In this document: positions 7,342 to 15,832 of the stretch, one piece after another
How positions within the stretch are numbered: the first letter of the stretch is position 1
Layout of the letters: each line of letters starts with the position of its first letter
NCBI GenBank assembly: GCA_013215505.1
Contig: JABSQZ010000016.1
Location: 1-33,594 of the forward strand
Length of the DNA: 33,594 nt
Direction: 5' to 3'
From: Oceanospirillaceae bacterium
GTDB taxonomy: Bacteria; Pseudomonadota; Gammaproteobacteria; Pseudomonadales; Balneatricaceae
Translations under genes and position numbers: made by a program
The notes under the pieces: model-generated
The model's input: the letters and a program-made list of their open reading frames with translations, nothing else
Databases searched by the model: none
Told to the model about the DNA's origin: nothing

Positions 7342-8942
7342 TGAAAGAGATTAATGTCAGATCCGGAGAGCTGGGCTTTTGTGATCAACAGCCGGCGCTT
7401 TTTTCTACGGTAGTCGGTGTCTGTGTGACTGTCTGTCTCTGGGATGCTGTCACTAAGAGGGGAGGTATGTGCCACTACAGCCTGCCGGTAGCCAACGCAG
7501 ACAGCAACACCGCGCAAGTCGCCAATGACTATGGCAGCGAGGCAATAGTGGCGCTGCTGAGAAAATTCAATCAGTGCGGTTCGCAGCTGGGCAATTTACA
7601 GGCCAGAGTGTTAGGTGGCGGTGACTTGCAGTACGGTGAGTTCACGGCTAATCAGCATATAGGGCGCAGGAATATCGCCATAGCGCTGCGTACCCTGGAG
7701 GAATTTGGTATCGCCGTGTTGGGACAATCGGTCGGCGGTGCTATCGGTCGGCAAGTGGAATTTAATGCAGGCTCTGGCGAGGTAAGTTTTAAGGCTATTC
7801 ACTGCGACGACTTCAGTGAATCTCTGCTGCAGCAAGTACCGGCAACTAATCGGCCAGCTGACCAGTTGCAGATCAAAGTGCTGGTGATAGACCCTTCAAC
7901 CAGCATGAGAAACTTGCTGCAGTCGAAGATAGAAAAAGACCCTGATTTTACCGTGATAGCGCAGGCATCCAACATTAAAATAGCCAGGCAAGTGATTGAA
8001 TCGCAGGCACCGGACGTGATTACCTTAGATTTAGATACCCGGGATCCGCAGTGGCTGGAATTAATCGAAAGTTATATTCAGAGCTATCAAACGCCGATGC
8101 TGATCATTACGTCACTGCAACAGCAGGACTCAGAGGATATCTTCAAAGCATTGGATTTAGGGGTGTTTAATTATATTGATAAATCTTCTTTAGTAGAAGT
8201 TCACGGCAAGTTAAAAGCGGCGCATCAATCCAAACGGTATTTGCAACAAGCGCTGCTGTTGTCGCAGGAACTGGCGGTTGAGCAAAAGAGCTTTGATGCG
8301 AATCACCATGACTCGGCGCTGGTGCTGTTGGGGGCTTCAACCGGAGGGGTAGACGCCCTGGAGGTAGTGCTAAAACAATTACCGGCTTCTACACCGCCGA
8401 TTTGCATAGTGCAGCACATTCCCAAAGATTACTCGGGGTCACTGGCGCAGCGACTAAACGAGGTCTGTGCGGTGACAGTCTGTGAAGCGGTGGATGGCAC
8501 TGAAGTGTTAAAGGATCATGTGTATATCGCCCAGGGCGGCAGACATTTAAAAGTGGCGCAATTAGGGCCGCAAAAATTAGTGCTCAGGCTAACCGATGAA
8601 GAGCCCAATAACGGCTTTAAGCCATCAGTAGATACCTTGTTTCACTCGGCCAGAAAAGTTAAAGGTTGGAATATGGTGGCGGTGGTGCTGACAGGTATGG
8701 GGCGCGACGGTGCCCAGGGGTTATTAGAGCTTAAGCGTCAAGGGGTCTTCACTATCGTACAAAATGAAGCCAGTAGTGTGGTTTATGGAATGGCCAAAGT
8801 CGCCACAGAGATGGGGGCTGTCTGCAGGGCCACATCTATCACCGGTATTTGCGGGGCTATTATTGAGGCGGTGGTCAGGGGTGCTAAAAAATCCAGACAC
8901 TCTGGCCCCGCTAAAGATGCGGTTAAAGTGCGTTCAAACTAA
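7341..8942 (+). CDS. CheD-CheB fusion: receptor deamidase / receiver-methylesterase
   Basis: 533 residues. Residues 1-155 are CheD-like: nucleophile Cys28 in TVVGVCVTVCLWD and His45 in GGMCHYSLP, with the Cys-His spacing of 17 known from Thermotoga CheD; the Thr position is Ser22. After a linker of about 20 residues comes a receiver (178-290; IKVLVIDPSTSMR, acceptor Asp230 in DVITLDLD, Lys281), then the CheB methylesterase with Ser333 (GASTGG), His359 (IVQHIP) and Asp456 (TGMGRDG). It would deamidate and demethylate MCP glutamines/glutamates. The usual MPxMDG loop after the acceptor Asp is lost (DTRDPQW), so receiver control may be relaxed. It is the only catalytic gene of this operon still apparently complete. 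No stop or start lies between the two halves, so the fusion is genuine in this sequence. Confidence 0.88.
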   Translation: MKEINVRSGELGFCDQQPALFSTVVGVCVTVCLWDAVTKRGGMCHYSLPVANADSNTAQVANDYGSEAIVALLRKFNQCGSQLGNLQARVLGGGDLQYGEFTANQHIGRRNIAIALRTLEEFGIAVLGQSVGGAIGRQVEFNAGSGEVSFKAIHCDDFSESLLQQVPATNRPADQLQIKVLVIDPSTSMRNLLQSKIEKDPDFTVIAQASNIKIARQVIESQAPDVITLDLDTRDPQWLELIESYIQSYQTPMLIITSLQQQDSEDIFKALDLGVFNYIDKSSLVEVHGKLKAAHQSKRYLQQALLLSQELAVEQKSFDANHHDSALVLLGASTGGVDALEVVLKQLPASTPPICIVQHIPKDYSGSLAQRLNEVCAVTVCEAVDGTEVLKDHVYIAQGGRHLKVAQLGPQKLVLRLTDEEPNNGFKPSVDTLFHSARKVKGWNMVAVVLTGMGRDGAQGLLELKRQGVFTIVQNEASSVVYGMAKVATEMGAVCRATSITGICGAIIEAVVRGAKKSRHSGPAKDAVKVRSN

Positions 8943-8993
8943 GGATTAGCATGGCGTTGAAAAGGTTGTGAATCTAATTGAGAAGAGAGACAG

Positions 8994-9550
8994 ATGAGAG
9001 TTGTAATAGCAGATGATGATCCGAGCATGTTGACCCGGCTAAAAAAGGCGGTGCAAGATTTAGCTGCGGGACTTGGCGTCGAGCTCTATGGTGAAGCGCG
9101 CAATGGCCAGGAGCTAATCAAGATTGTTGAACAGCAGCGCGCATAGATTTGGTGATTGCCGACATTCGTATGCCGGTAATGGATGGCTTGTCGTCTATGG
9201 TTTATCTAAAGGGGAAGTTTCCGAGAATGAAGATAGTGCTCTGCTCTTCTGATTCGATTGCAAAAATGTGTGCTGTCGGTGGCGGCAGTAATCTGGCCTA
9301 CTCGGACCTGGCTAAAAAGATGCTAATGCTGGAAAAGCTTGCTGTGCGTATTCGGGCCAAGCAAACAGAAGCCGCTAAGATAAACTCAATCCTGGAAGGT
9401 TGTGAAAAGTTGGTATTAGATCCGATAGAAATGTCGAAAAAAATAGGCGCTCAGGGATTTGTAAAAAATCCGGTCTCAGCGGGAAAACTAAGAAAGTTAA
9501 TGCAAGGGCTTCAGGCCCCCAGCGGCTTTGTGGCTATAGAGATTGCCTAG
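8994..9550 (+). pseudogene. Response regulator with frameshift and a long insertion in the receiver
   Basis: ATG 8994 follows a GAAGAGAGA box. The first 50 codons begin a receiver (RVVIADDDPSMLTRLKKAV) and end at TAG 9144-9146. In the next frame, from about 9137, the domain resumes at the phosphorylation site (DLVIADIRMPVMDG) and continues through KIVLCSSDS to GAQGFVKNPVS, with the conserved Lys. A net loss of one base near 9130-9145 explains the break. About 65 residues lie between the beta-4 serine region and the beta-5 lysine, where a standard receiver has about 20, so the intact protein had an unusual insertion. The total would be about 185 residues. It is probably the operon's CheY-like output. 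A single-base sequencing error is the alternative. Confidence 0.78.
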
Positions 9551-9648
9551 GGAAGGTGCAATAAGCCGCAGATTATCTCGGCGCTCTCGAAGGCGCTTAG
9601 ATGTTCGGCAGACTTGTTCGCATGTCCTTGAATAGAGAGGCTAAAAAG

Positions 9649-10611
9649 ATGAAACGATTTGGTGGTTTCCTCATAGAGAGTGGCCAGATAAGCGTCCGGC
9701 AACTGGCGCAAGTTTTGATTGAACAAATTAATAATACTCCGGCAAGTGTCGAAATATTGTACCGGGAATCGCAGTTGGACGCCGAGCAAGTACTGGATAT
9801 TCTGAGTTTACAGCAAGATGAAAAGCTCGACTTTCCCTCGGCCTGCGCCAAGTTGCACTACTGGCGTGAGGACTTTGCCTTTATCATCCGGCGCGAAACG
9901 ATTAAAGCGCGGCCAAAACTTGGACAGCTGATGATAGACAAGGGCTGGATTGAGCCACAGCAAATGATGGGGCAACTGGTGGACTTTAAGGCCCACTGTG
10001 AGCAAAACCAATGGGATGATGCTTTAACGACACCTATCGCAGCTGTGGAACCAATGGCTAAGACCGACACTGCTGAAAGCTTAGCAGCGCTGCCAGAATT
10101 TGAGTTTGATCCAGTGTTCAGCAACATTGCAGCTGAGAGTGTACCCGACTATCTGGACCTGTTTTGTGAAGACAAAAAGAACAATATGAAACTGACGATA
10201 CTGTCACTGGAGTCATTGGCAGACGCCGATTCCAGTGCGGTGTTTGAAACCTTAGATGCCTTCTTTAGTGAATATCACTCACTTAACGGGGCTGCCCGAT
10301 CGGTGGGGGCGGCACTGACTGAAAAGCTCATTCATCAATCCGAAGACATATTGGCCTTTTTTAAACAATTCTCGATCAACGTCAACAGTGATGATTTTGC
10401 CAATTTAACCGCGATCAATTTATCAGTGCTGGATCTGCTCTGGGGTCTGCGTGAGCAGTTAGTTGAATGCGCGTCTGAAGAGGCCTTTTGGATGCAAAGC
10501 AGCTCCAGAGAAGAGTACATGTCGCTGCTGCAAAAAATGCAATTGATGTTACAGCAGTTGAATGGTCGGGGTTATCAGGTAGCTCTGGATGATATCAGCG
10601 ATGAGTTTTAA
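9649..10611 (+). CDS. HPt-domain protein with N-terminal GspE_N-like repeats
   Basis: 320 residues from ATG 9649, which has GAGAGG about 7 bases upstream; ATG 9601 is in frame but lacks such a site. Residues 1-115 show two copies of the pattern seen in GspE/PilB N-terminal domains (FGGFLIESGQISVRQLAQVL and LGQLMIDKGWIEPQQMMGQL). A linker follows, then an HPt-like helical bundle (about 165-285) with the candidate phospho-His210 in EYHSLNGAARSVGA. HPt and CheA P1 domains usually have HxxKG; here the lysine is Asn. It sits 21 bases upstream of a CheA-like kinase core that lacks its own recognisable P1, so the two may form a split CheA. The frame is intact although its kinase partner is broken. 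Confidence 0.68.
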   Translation: MKRFGGFLIESGQISVRQLAQVLIEQINNTPASVEILYRESQLDAEQVLDILSLQQDEKLDFPSACAKLHYWREDFAFIIRRETIKARPKLGQLMIDKGWIEPQQMMGQLVDFKAHCEQNQWDDALTTPIAAVEPMAKTDTAESLAALPEFEFDPVFSNIAAESVPDYLDLFCEDKKNNMKLTILSLESLADADSSAVFETLDAFFSEYHSLNGAARSVGAALTEKLIHQSEDILAFFKQFSINVNSDDFANLTAINLSVLDLLWGLREQLVECASEEAFWMQSSSREEYMSLLQKMQLMLQQLNGRGYQVALDDISDEF

Positions 10612-10632
10612 ACAAATAACAAGGGATAGTTT

Positions 10633-12420
10633 ATGAGGGATCATGACCAAGAAAATGCCGATCGGGACAGCCATGAGAAATTTCAATCCCTGCTCAATGA
10701 TATCCTGGCTAGCTTACAACAGCAGCCAGACACTCAACAGACAGAGCAAAGGTTAGAGCAAATCATTAGCGCGGCACCGGCGGCCGAACTGTCGAGCTTG
10801 TCACAGTTGGCACCTGCCTGTCTGACGGCGCTGTCATTTTTTTTGCAACACAAGTTACCTTTAGATGCACAAATGATCAGGATACTCACTGAGTCTGTCA
10901 CTAGCATAGCGACCCAGAGTGCCGCGATATTGGCGGGAACAGATGTGCACGACGATAGTCATCTACGCACAGCGCTGTTGACCCGATTGACAGTGTATGT
11001 GATGGAAACCACCGGACTGGAATTAGATTATTATGAGGATGTCTACGTTGAAGGCGCCGGTATTAACCAGGAGCTGGAAAATGTTGAAGCGATATTGTCC
11101 TCGCAAAGCCAGGCCCCACAGGTTGTTGTCGACAAAAAAACCAACCCGGAACCGCAGCTTGTGGCAAAGCAAAGCACTAAAGTCAGTCGCAATTTGTAAG
11201 AGACCACCCGGATTAAACTGCATTTGTTAGAAGACCTGATGAGTCACTCTGAAGAGTTAGTGCAGATTAGAAATACCTTGAATGATATCGCTGAAAAAGA
11301 GGAGCAACAGCGTTTCACCGAACTTTCCATTCGCTTTGGTCCAGTGTCGAAAAATATTATCAATGATTTATTGAAGACCCGGATGCGGCCGATAGGTGCA
11401 TTGCTGAACCGCTATAAACGTATTGTTCGCGATCTGGCCCAAAATTTAGACAAGCAGATCCGTTTAAAAATTATCGTTGAAAATATAGAACTGGACAGCA
11501 ATGTCATAGATGTGATTACTGACCCATTTGGTGAGAAATTCAGTAGATCATGGCATAGAAACCCGGACGTACGCCTCGCAGCAGGTAAACCTGCCGGTGG
11601 CGCTATGACCTTACACGCCTATAATGAATCGGGAAAAGTAGTAATTTAGGTCAGTGATGACGGCGATGGGGTAGACACTAAAAGAGTGTTAGCGAAAGCG
11701 GTGGCCAGTGGGCTAGTCAGTGAAAAGAGTGCGCCGGAATTATTTCACCAGGAAATTTTACAATTAATCTTTAATGCCGGCTTATCTACCGCCGAGAATG
11801 TCAGTGCTGTCTCAGGGCGCGGGGTGGGCATGGATGCGGTCAAACGCAAAGTGGAAGAGATCAAAGGGACTATTCAGTTACAGAGTGAATTTGGTAAAGG
11901 CACCGACCTGACGCTGAGTTTTCATCTGACCATGGTTACTCTGAAAGTCTCACTGTTTAAGATAGCCGGAGTAAGTTATGCGATCCCCTCTGCAGATATC
12001 ACCCAGATCATTCGCTTTTCTATTCACGAGGAGCAAACCAGCATTCGCTTTGATAATGAACAGGCGATGTTGCATCGTAATGGTAAAATAATCCCACTGA
12101 TTGAAGCCACTACTTACCTGGATTCTGTGCACAACTCAGAATCGATCCGAGAAGCTTATAGTGCAGGTAAGGTGCTGAATATTATTGTTTTTCTTTATCA
12201 AGGCAATAACTGGGGACTCTGTGTTGACGAAGTTTTTGCCTACATGGATATTGTCATCAAACCTATGGATTCTAAGATGAATCCGCTGCTGTTTAGCGGT
12301 GTCGCAGTATTGGGCAATGGTGATCTGGCATTAGTGATGAACCCTAAAGGATTGTTGGATTGTTATCTGCAATCGATCAAAGAGATAGCCATCGACAACG
12401 CCAAGAGGGCCGGCGCTTGA
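10633..12420 (+). pseudogene. cheA: CheA-like histidine kinase core, disrupted by two stops and a double frameshift
   Basis: One reading frame from ATG 10633 (AAGGGA box) to TGA 12418 spans about 595 codons but contains TAA 11197 and TAG 11647. The N-terminal 180 residues are unrecognised and have no HxxKG. Then come P3 dimerisation (LEDLMSHSEELVQIRN), P4 ATPase (H-box-like ELSIRF, KTRMRPI; G1 VSDDGDGVD; G2 SGRGVGMDAVK) and P5 CheW-like (TLKVSLFKIAGVSYAIP to the end). Between 11523 and 11573 the frame encodes nonsense (FGEKFSRSWHRN), while the +1 frame of the same DNA encodes the N-box LVRNSVDHGIET; a loss of about 8 bases before and 1 base after restores the frame. Both stops are one base from sense codons expected by homology (CAA-to-TAA; GAG-to-TAG). 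It cannot be active as read. Confidence 0.88.
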
Positions 12421-12426
12421 AAGTAT

Positions 12427-12458
12427 GCTGTCTCAGATAGATGTCAATCTGAGGCAGC
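12427..12458. terminator. 12-bp hairpin just after the cheA pseudogene
   Basis: GCTGTCTCAGAT (12427-12438) pairs with ATCTGAGGCAGC (12447-12458), one pair being T-G, around an 8-base loop. It begins 6 bases after the cheA stop. No T-run follows, so it is either a non-canonical terminator or an mRNA 3'-end stabiliser. Confidence 0.4.
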
Positions 12459-12872
12459 TCGGTCGCTCCAATCTATATTACTCTGCTGCGGCTGCTGTGT
12501 TTTTCCACCCATCTTCTACCTTTTTTAACGTCTTAAACACCCTTGTCAATATTGCAATAAGCTGAGCTTATATCAAGGTAAATTATCTAATGTGAAAACA
12601 AACATTTAGGCTGGCCTATCGCTGCCTTTTGCCAGTAGACTGTGCTGTGGCGCTGCTCAGGAAGCGTCTGGCTCTTCTGTGCTGAGTTTTTGCAGAGCAT
12701 TGCTGTCTCGTGGTGAACAATACACCCGGGTAGAGAGCTCGACAGCCATTTGCCTGTCCACTGAAATCTATCTGCCTGAGTTGTGAGGCGGCGTCTGCTG
12801 TCATTACGTTATCTGATACTCAGCTTTAGCACTTTACTGTTCCACTATTAGTTAGGATTGTTCAATATCAAT
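12459..12872. other. Intergenic region with no recognisable gene
   Basis: About 410 bases between the cheA pseudogene and rarD. I find no coding similarity, RNA gene or clear repeat. The rarD promoter is presumably in the right-hand half. Confidence 0.5.
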
Positions 12873-13778
12873 ATGCAAAAAACTGAATTTAAGCAAGGTG
12901 TTATATACGCCTTAGCCGCTTATGTTATGTGGGGCTTTGCCCCTCTGTATTTTAAACTACTGGATCAAGTGCCGGCCCCGGAAATACTAATGCACCGGAT
13001 CATCTGGTCTTTTGCGTTACTGTTTTTGTTAGTGCTGGTCAGCGGCCAGCTTGAGCAAGTATTGCAGTTGCTGAAAAAGCCTAAAAAATTGGCGGTACTG
13101 CTAGTGACGGCGGTATTAGTGGCCTTTAATTGGCTGGTTTTTATCTGGGCGGTGAACAGCGATCAAATACTGGAGGCGAGTCTGGGCTACTTTATTAACC
13201 CGCTGTTAAATGTGGCGCTGGGGATGATTTTTCTCAACGAGCGGCTGCCCAGATTACAGTTGTTTGCGGTGGCACTGGCAGCCTGTGGAGTGGTGATTCA
13301 GTTGCTGGTGTTTGGATCCATCCCCTGGGTTTCTCTAGTGCTGGCTGGTAGCTTTGGTGTCTATGGGTTAATTAAAAAGAAAGTGCAGCTAAAGGCGATC
13401 ACCGGATTGTTTGTCGAGACTGCGATACTCTTACCTCTGGCGCTATTGTACTGGCTGCAGTTAGATTCCGATTCCAGTGATTTTAGCGACAATAGTCTGC
13501 GCTTAAATGTCACTCTGATCTGCGCCGGTGTTATTACTAGTTTGCCATTACTGGCCTTTGCAGCGGCGGCGGTGCGCATTCCCTACTATATGATGGGGCT
13601 GTTTCAATATATTGGCCCAAGTATGATGTTTGTCATGGCGATCACTTTATTTGGTGAAGTCTTAGATGCAACTAAGTTAACGACTTTTGCTTTCATCTGG
13701 CTGGCACTGATAATTTTTGTCTTCGACATCTGGCGACAATCGAAAAAGCGCAAAGCGAAACAGTCGGCTAGTAACTAG
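12873..13778 (+). CDS. rarD: RarD-type EamA-superfamily transporter
   Basis: 301 residues from ATG 12873; TTG 12858 is in frame and would add five residues, but the ATG start matches the family's N-terminus (KQGVIYALAAYVMWGFAPLY). About ten hydrophobic helices make two EamA/DMT repeats. The stretches LEASLGYFINPLLNVALGMI and FQYIGPSMMFVMAI are very close to E. coli RarD in wording and spacing. RarD proteins are inner-membrane drug/metabolite transporters whose substrate is not firmly known (the name comes from chloramphenicol resistance in Pseudomonas). The gene ends convergent with rhtB-like; a hairpin lies between the two. Confidence 0.92.
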   Translation: MQKTEFKQGVIYALAAYVMWGFAPLYFKLLDQVPAPEILMHRIIWSFALLFLLVLVSGQLEQVLQLLKKPKKLAVLLVTAVLVAFNWLVFIWAVNSDQILEASLGYFINPLLNVALGMIFLNERLPRLQLFAVALAACGVVIQLLVFGSIPWVSLVLAGSFGVYGLIKKKVQLKAITGLFVETAILLPLALLYWLQLDSDSSDFSDNSLRLNVTLICAGVITSLPLLAFAAAAVRIPYYMMGLFQYIGPSMMFVMAITLFGEVLDATKLTTFAFIWLALIIFVFDIWRQSKKRKAKQSASN

Positions 13779-13814
13779 GGAAGTTGGGGATAATCAGGAA
13801 AGTTGCGAACAAGT

Positions 13815-13846
13815 GCTGCAGCTCTGCTGGGTATCGCAGCTGCAGC
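13815..13846. terminator. Hairpin between convergent genes
   Basis: GCTGCAGCT (13815-13823) and AGCTGCAGC (13838-13846) form a perfect 9-base stem between rarD and the leftward rhtB-like gene. The following bases (GGGGTTGTTGG) give only a weak T-stretch. A bidirectional terminator is plausible. Confidence 0.4.
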
Positions 13847-13882
13847 GGGGTTGTTGGCATTTGTGTAACAGTGGTAATTAAA

Positions 13883-14518
13883 TCAATTATTGTTTTTCAA
13901 TTGTAATAAAACGGCACTCATGCCGATGAACAGGCCGCCGGTAATACGGTGAAACCAGGCCATGCGCTGGCCTTTAGTCAGGGCGCTCTTGGCGTGTTTG
14001 AAAATCATTGCGTAGCTCATCAGCGAGCCGAACGACAGCAACATAAAAATGCCGGTCATACTGAAAAATTGCAGACCCACATTGGCTTCAAGTTGTAGAA
14101 ATTGTGGGAATAGAGCGGTGAAGAATAAGATTGCCTTGGGGTTAGTTGAAGCCAGAATGAAGCCCTCTTGAAAATATTTAGACATAGATTTTGTCGGTAT
14201 GTTTAGCTGACCATTCGCCGTCATTTTTGCCTTGCCAGCCATGCGAATTTGCTTGATTCCCAAGTACAATAGATACAGTGCACCTATAACTTTTACCGCT
14301 AAAAATAAACTGGCCGAAGTCATCAATATCGCACCTAGCCCCAGCATAGAGACAGAGGAGAGGATAAACAAACCGCTGATGTTACCGAGACTGGAGTAGG
14401 CGACGGCTTTAAGGTTATTAGACAGGCAATTAGAAATCGCTAAGAATACTGCGGGGCCCGGGCTAATCACGTAAAAAAAAGCCACCAGGGTATACAGCAG
14501 CAACATATCAATATTCAT
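13883..14518 (-). CDS. LysE/RhtB-family amino-acid exporter
   Basis: 211 residues with about six hydrophobic helices and the family N-terminal signature (LVAFFYVISPGPAVFLAISN) followed by GNISGLF. RhtB/LysE translocators export amino acids or homoserine lactones across the inner membrane; the substrate here is not deducible. ATG 14518 is preceded by GGAG with good spacing. It is last in a leftward cluster gloA-like/ygjP/elaA/rhtB, separated from elaA by 75 bases that contain a perfect 9-base hairpin. Confidence 0.9.
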   Translation of the reverse strand: MNIDMLLLYTLVAFFYVISPGPAVFLAISNCLSNNLKAVAYSSLGNISGLFILSSVSMLGLGAILMTSASLFLAVKVIGALYLLYLGIKQIRMAGKAKMTANGQLNIPTKSMSKYFQEGFILASTNPKAILFFTALFPQFLQLEANVGLQFFSMTGIFMLLSFGSLMSYAMIFKHAKSALTKGQRMAWFHRITGGLFIGMSAVLLQLKNNN

Positions 14519-14546
14519 CTAATATTCTCCAGCGGTTAACAGATGT

Positions 14547-14569
14547 GCATCAGTGATTGCCACTGATGC
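14547..14569. other. Intercistronic hairpin between elaA-like and rhtB-like genes
   Basis: GCATCAGTG (14547-14555), a five-base loop, and CACTGATGC (14561-14569) form a perfect stem, extended outward by imperfect pairing of ACAGA and TCTGT. No T-run follows on the leftward strand, so it may slow or process transcript between the two genes rather than end it. Confidence 0.45.
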
Positions 14570-14593
14570 AGCTGTCTGTTATTTGTGCAAAGT

Positions 14594-15064
14594 TTAGTCG
14601 CGCTTTAACAGCATGTCCAGATGTTCAATGTCATCTTCCAGATAAATATCCGAAATAGTTTCGAAGCCGAAGCGGGCATAAAAATCTTGCAGATAAGACT
14701 GTGCGGAAATTTTTATATCCGCGCTGGGGTATACTCGCTGTAGTTGCTGCAGGGCCTTTGCCACTAATGTTTTACCGACTCCAGTGCCGCGCGCCGACTC
14801 TGTGGTTAACACCCGGCCAAAAGAGGCCTGAGGATACTGCGCTCCCGGTGGAATAATACGTAAATAGGCGAGAATTTCTGGCTCTGTATTTGCAGCTGTG
14901 GAGTCGTTACAGGCGAATAAGTGCAGGCACTGTTTATCTAATTGATCTATGTCCGGATAGGGGCAGTTTTGCTCGACGATAAAAACTTGCTGCCGGGCTT
15001 TAAATATGGCGAACAACTGATCGGCCGATAGCTGTTGATAGCTTTTGCAGTACCAGGTTAACAT
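14594..15064 (-). CDS. elaA: ElaA-like GNAT N-acetyltransferase
   Basis: 156 residues. The N-terminal pattern FAIFKARQQVFIVEQNCPYPDID is the ElaA-type variant of the GNAT fold. The acetyl-CoA-binding motif A is GRVLTTESARGTGVGKTLVA, followed by YLQDFYARFGFE, the usual C-terminal beta strand region. GNAT enzymes transfer acetyl from acetyl-CoA to an amine; the ElaA substrate is not established. The start is 18 bases after the ygjP stop, consistent with co-transcription. Confidence 0.88.
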   Translation of the reverse strand: MLTWYCKSYQQLSADQLFAIFKARQQVFIVEQNCPYPDIDQLDKQCLHLFACNDSTAANTEPEILAYLRIIPPGAQYPQASFGRVLTTESARGTGVGKTLVAKALQQLQRVYPSADIKISAQSYLQDFYARFGFETISDIYLEDDIEHLDMLLKRD

Positions 15065-15082
15065 TGCTGGATATCCAATTTG

Positions 15083-15832
15083 TTATTGATGAAATGCTTG
15101 TAACAGCGCGTTGTGCTGTTTTAACCACTGCTTTGCCAGTGGGTAGTCAGGGCAGTGACTGTTGACCAGCGCCCAAAATTTAGCCGAGTGATTCATCTGT
15201 TTTAAATGACAAAGTTCATGGATCAATACGTAATCGATGACAAAGTCCGGGGTCATCATCAACAGATAATTTAAGCGGATAAGCCCTTTGCTGTTACAGC
15301 TTCCCCAGCGTGCCTTGTACTGTTTTATTTGCCAGTCCCCTGGCTGCAGCTTCGTCTGCTGACTGAGCTGGGCCAAGCGCTGTGGCAAGTACTGCAGTGC
15401 TTGCCCTTGAAACCAACTGCCAAGTTGCCTTTTAATGTAGGCATGGCGGTTCTCTGCTTTTACCCTTACAGGTATGTACATACAGAGCTGTTGCTCGGTT
15501 TCAATGAGTGAGAATGCTTTAGCACTGAGTACTTTAAGCGTTTTTATCTGTCCTCTGCACAACAGTTGCGAGCCATCTTGCAATGGCTGCAGCTGCTCAG
15601 AGCGCGATGACTGCAACAGTAATTTTTCGTTAATCCACTGCGCTTTGGCGCGGATAAATTGCTCAATCTGGCGCTGCGGATAGTGGCTCGGTGCCAGCAC
15701 TCGCACTTCGCCGCGCTTGATTTGAATACAGAGTGTCTTGCGCCGGTTGCTGCGCACAATACTGTAGTCAAAGCAGAGTTCAGCTCGATCCGGGTTGAAC
15801 AGTTTTTCAATACTGTTAAACAGGCTTACCAA
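15083..15832 (-). CDS. YgjP-like zinc metallopeptidase-domain protein
   Basis: 249 residues of the YgjP/WSS1-like (formerly DUF45) family. The zinc motif is VLIHELCHLKQMNHSAKFW: two histidines of HExxH plus the third in NHSAKFW. An upstream KARWGSCNSKG stretch is also typical. The true role of bacterial members is not established. The likely start is TTG 15832, since no ATG or GTG is available nearby. It overlaps the end of the gloA-like gene by 7 bases, so translation is probably coupled. Confidence 0.88.
   Translation of the reverse strand: MVSLFNSIEKLFNPDRAELCFDYSIVRSNRRKTLCIQIKRGEVRVLAPSHYPQRQIEQFIRAKAQWINEKLLLQSSRSEQLQPLQDGSQLLCRGQIKTLKVLSAKAFSLIETEQQLCMYIPVRVKAENRHAYIKRQLGSWFQGQALQYLPQRLAQLSQQTKLQPGDWQIKQYKARWGSCNSKGLIRLNYLLMMTPDFVIDYVLIHELCHLKQMNHSAKFWALVNSHCPDYPLAKQWLKQHNALLQAFHQ

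Noticed and set aside
9149-9550. A stand-alone 133-residue protein starting at TTG 9149
   Set aside because: It begins in the middle of a receiver domain whose first 50 residues are encoded just upstream in another frame, so it is the 3' part of a frameshifted gene.
6854-12420. Stop-codon recoding (read-through, selenocysteine or altered genetic code) to explain in-frame stops in cheW and cheA
   Set aside because: TGA, TAA and TAG are all involved, frameshifts and a deletion occur in the same operon, and all three codons serve as normal stops of intact genes nearby. Decay is simpler.
12616-12804. Leftward open frame of 62 codons
   Set aside because: Low-complexity, Arg/Gln-rich translation, no family resemblance and no ribosome-binding site; treated as chance.
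13779-13812. A fourth GTNGNNA heptamer array after rarD
   Set aside because: GAAGTTGG and AAGTTGCG are suggestive but no two units are in register at 7-base spacing.
15544-15810. Overlapping open frames antisense or out of frame to ygjP
   Set aside because: They lie wholly within the well-supported ygjP gene and show Cys/Ser-rich shadow composition.
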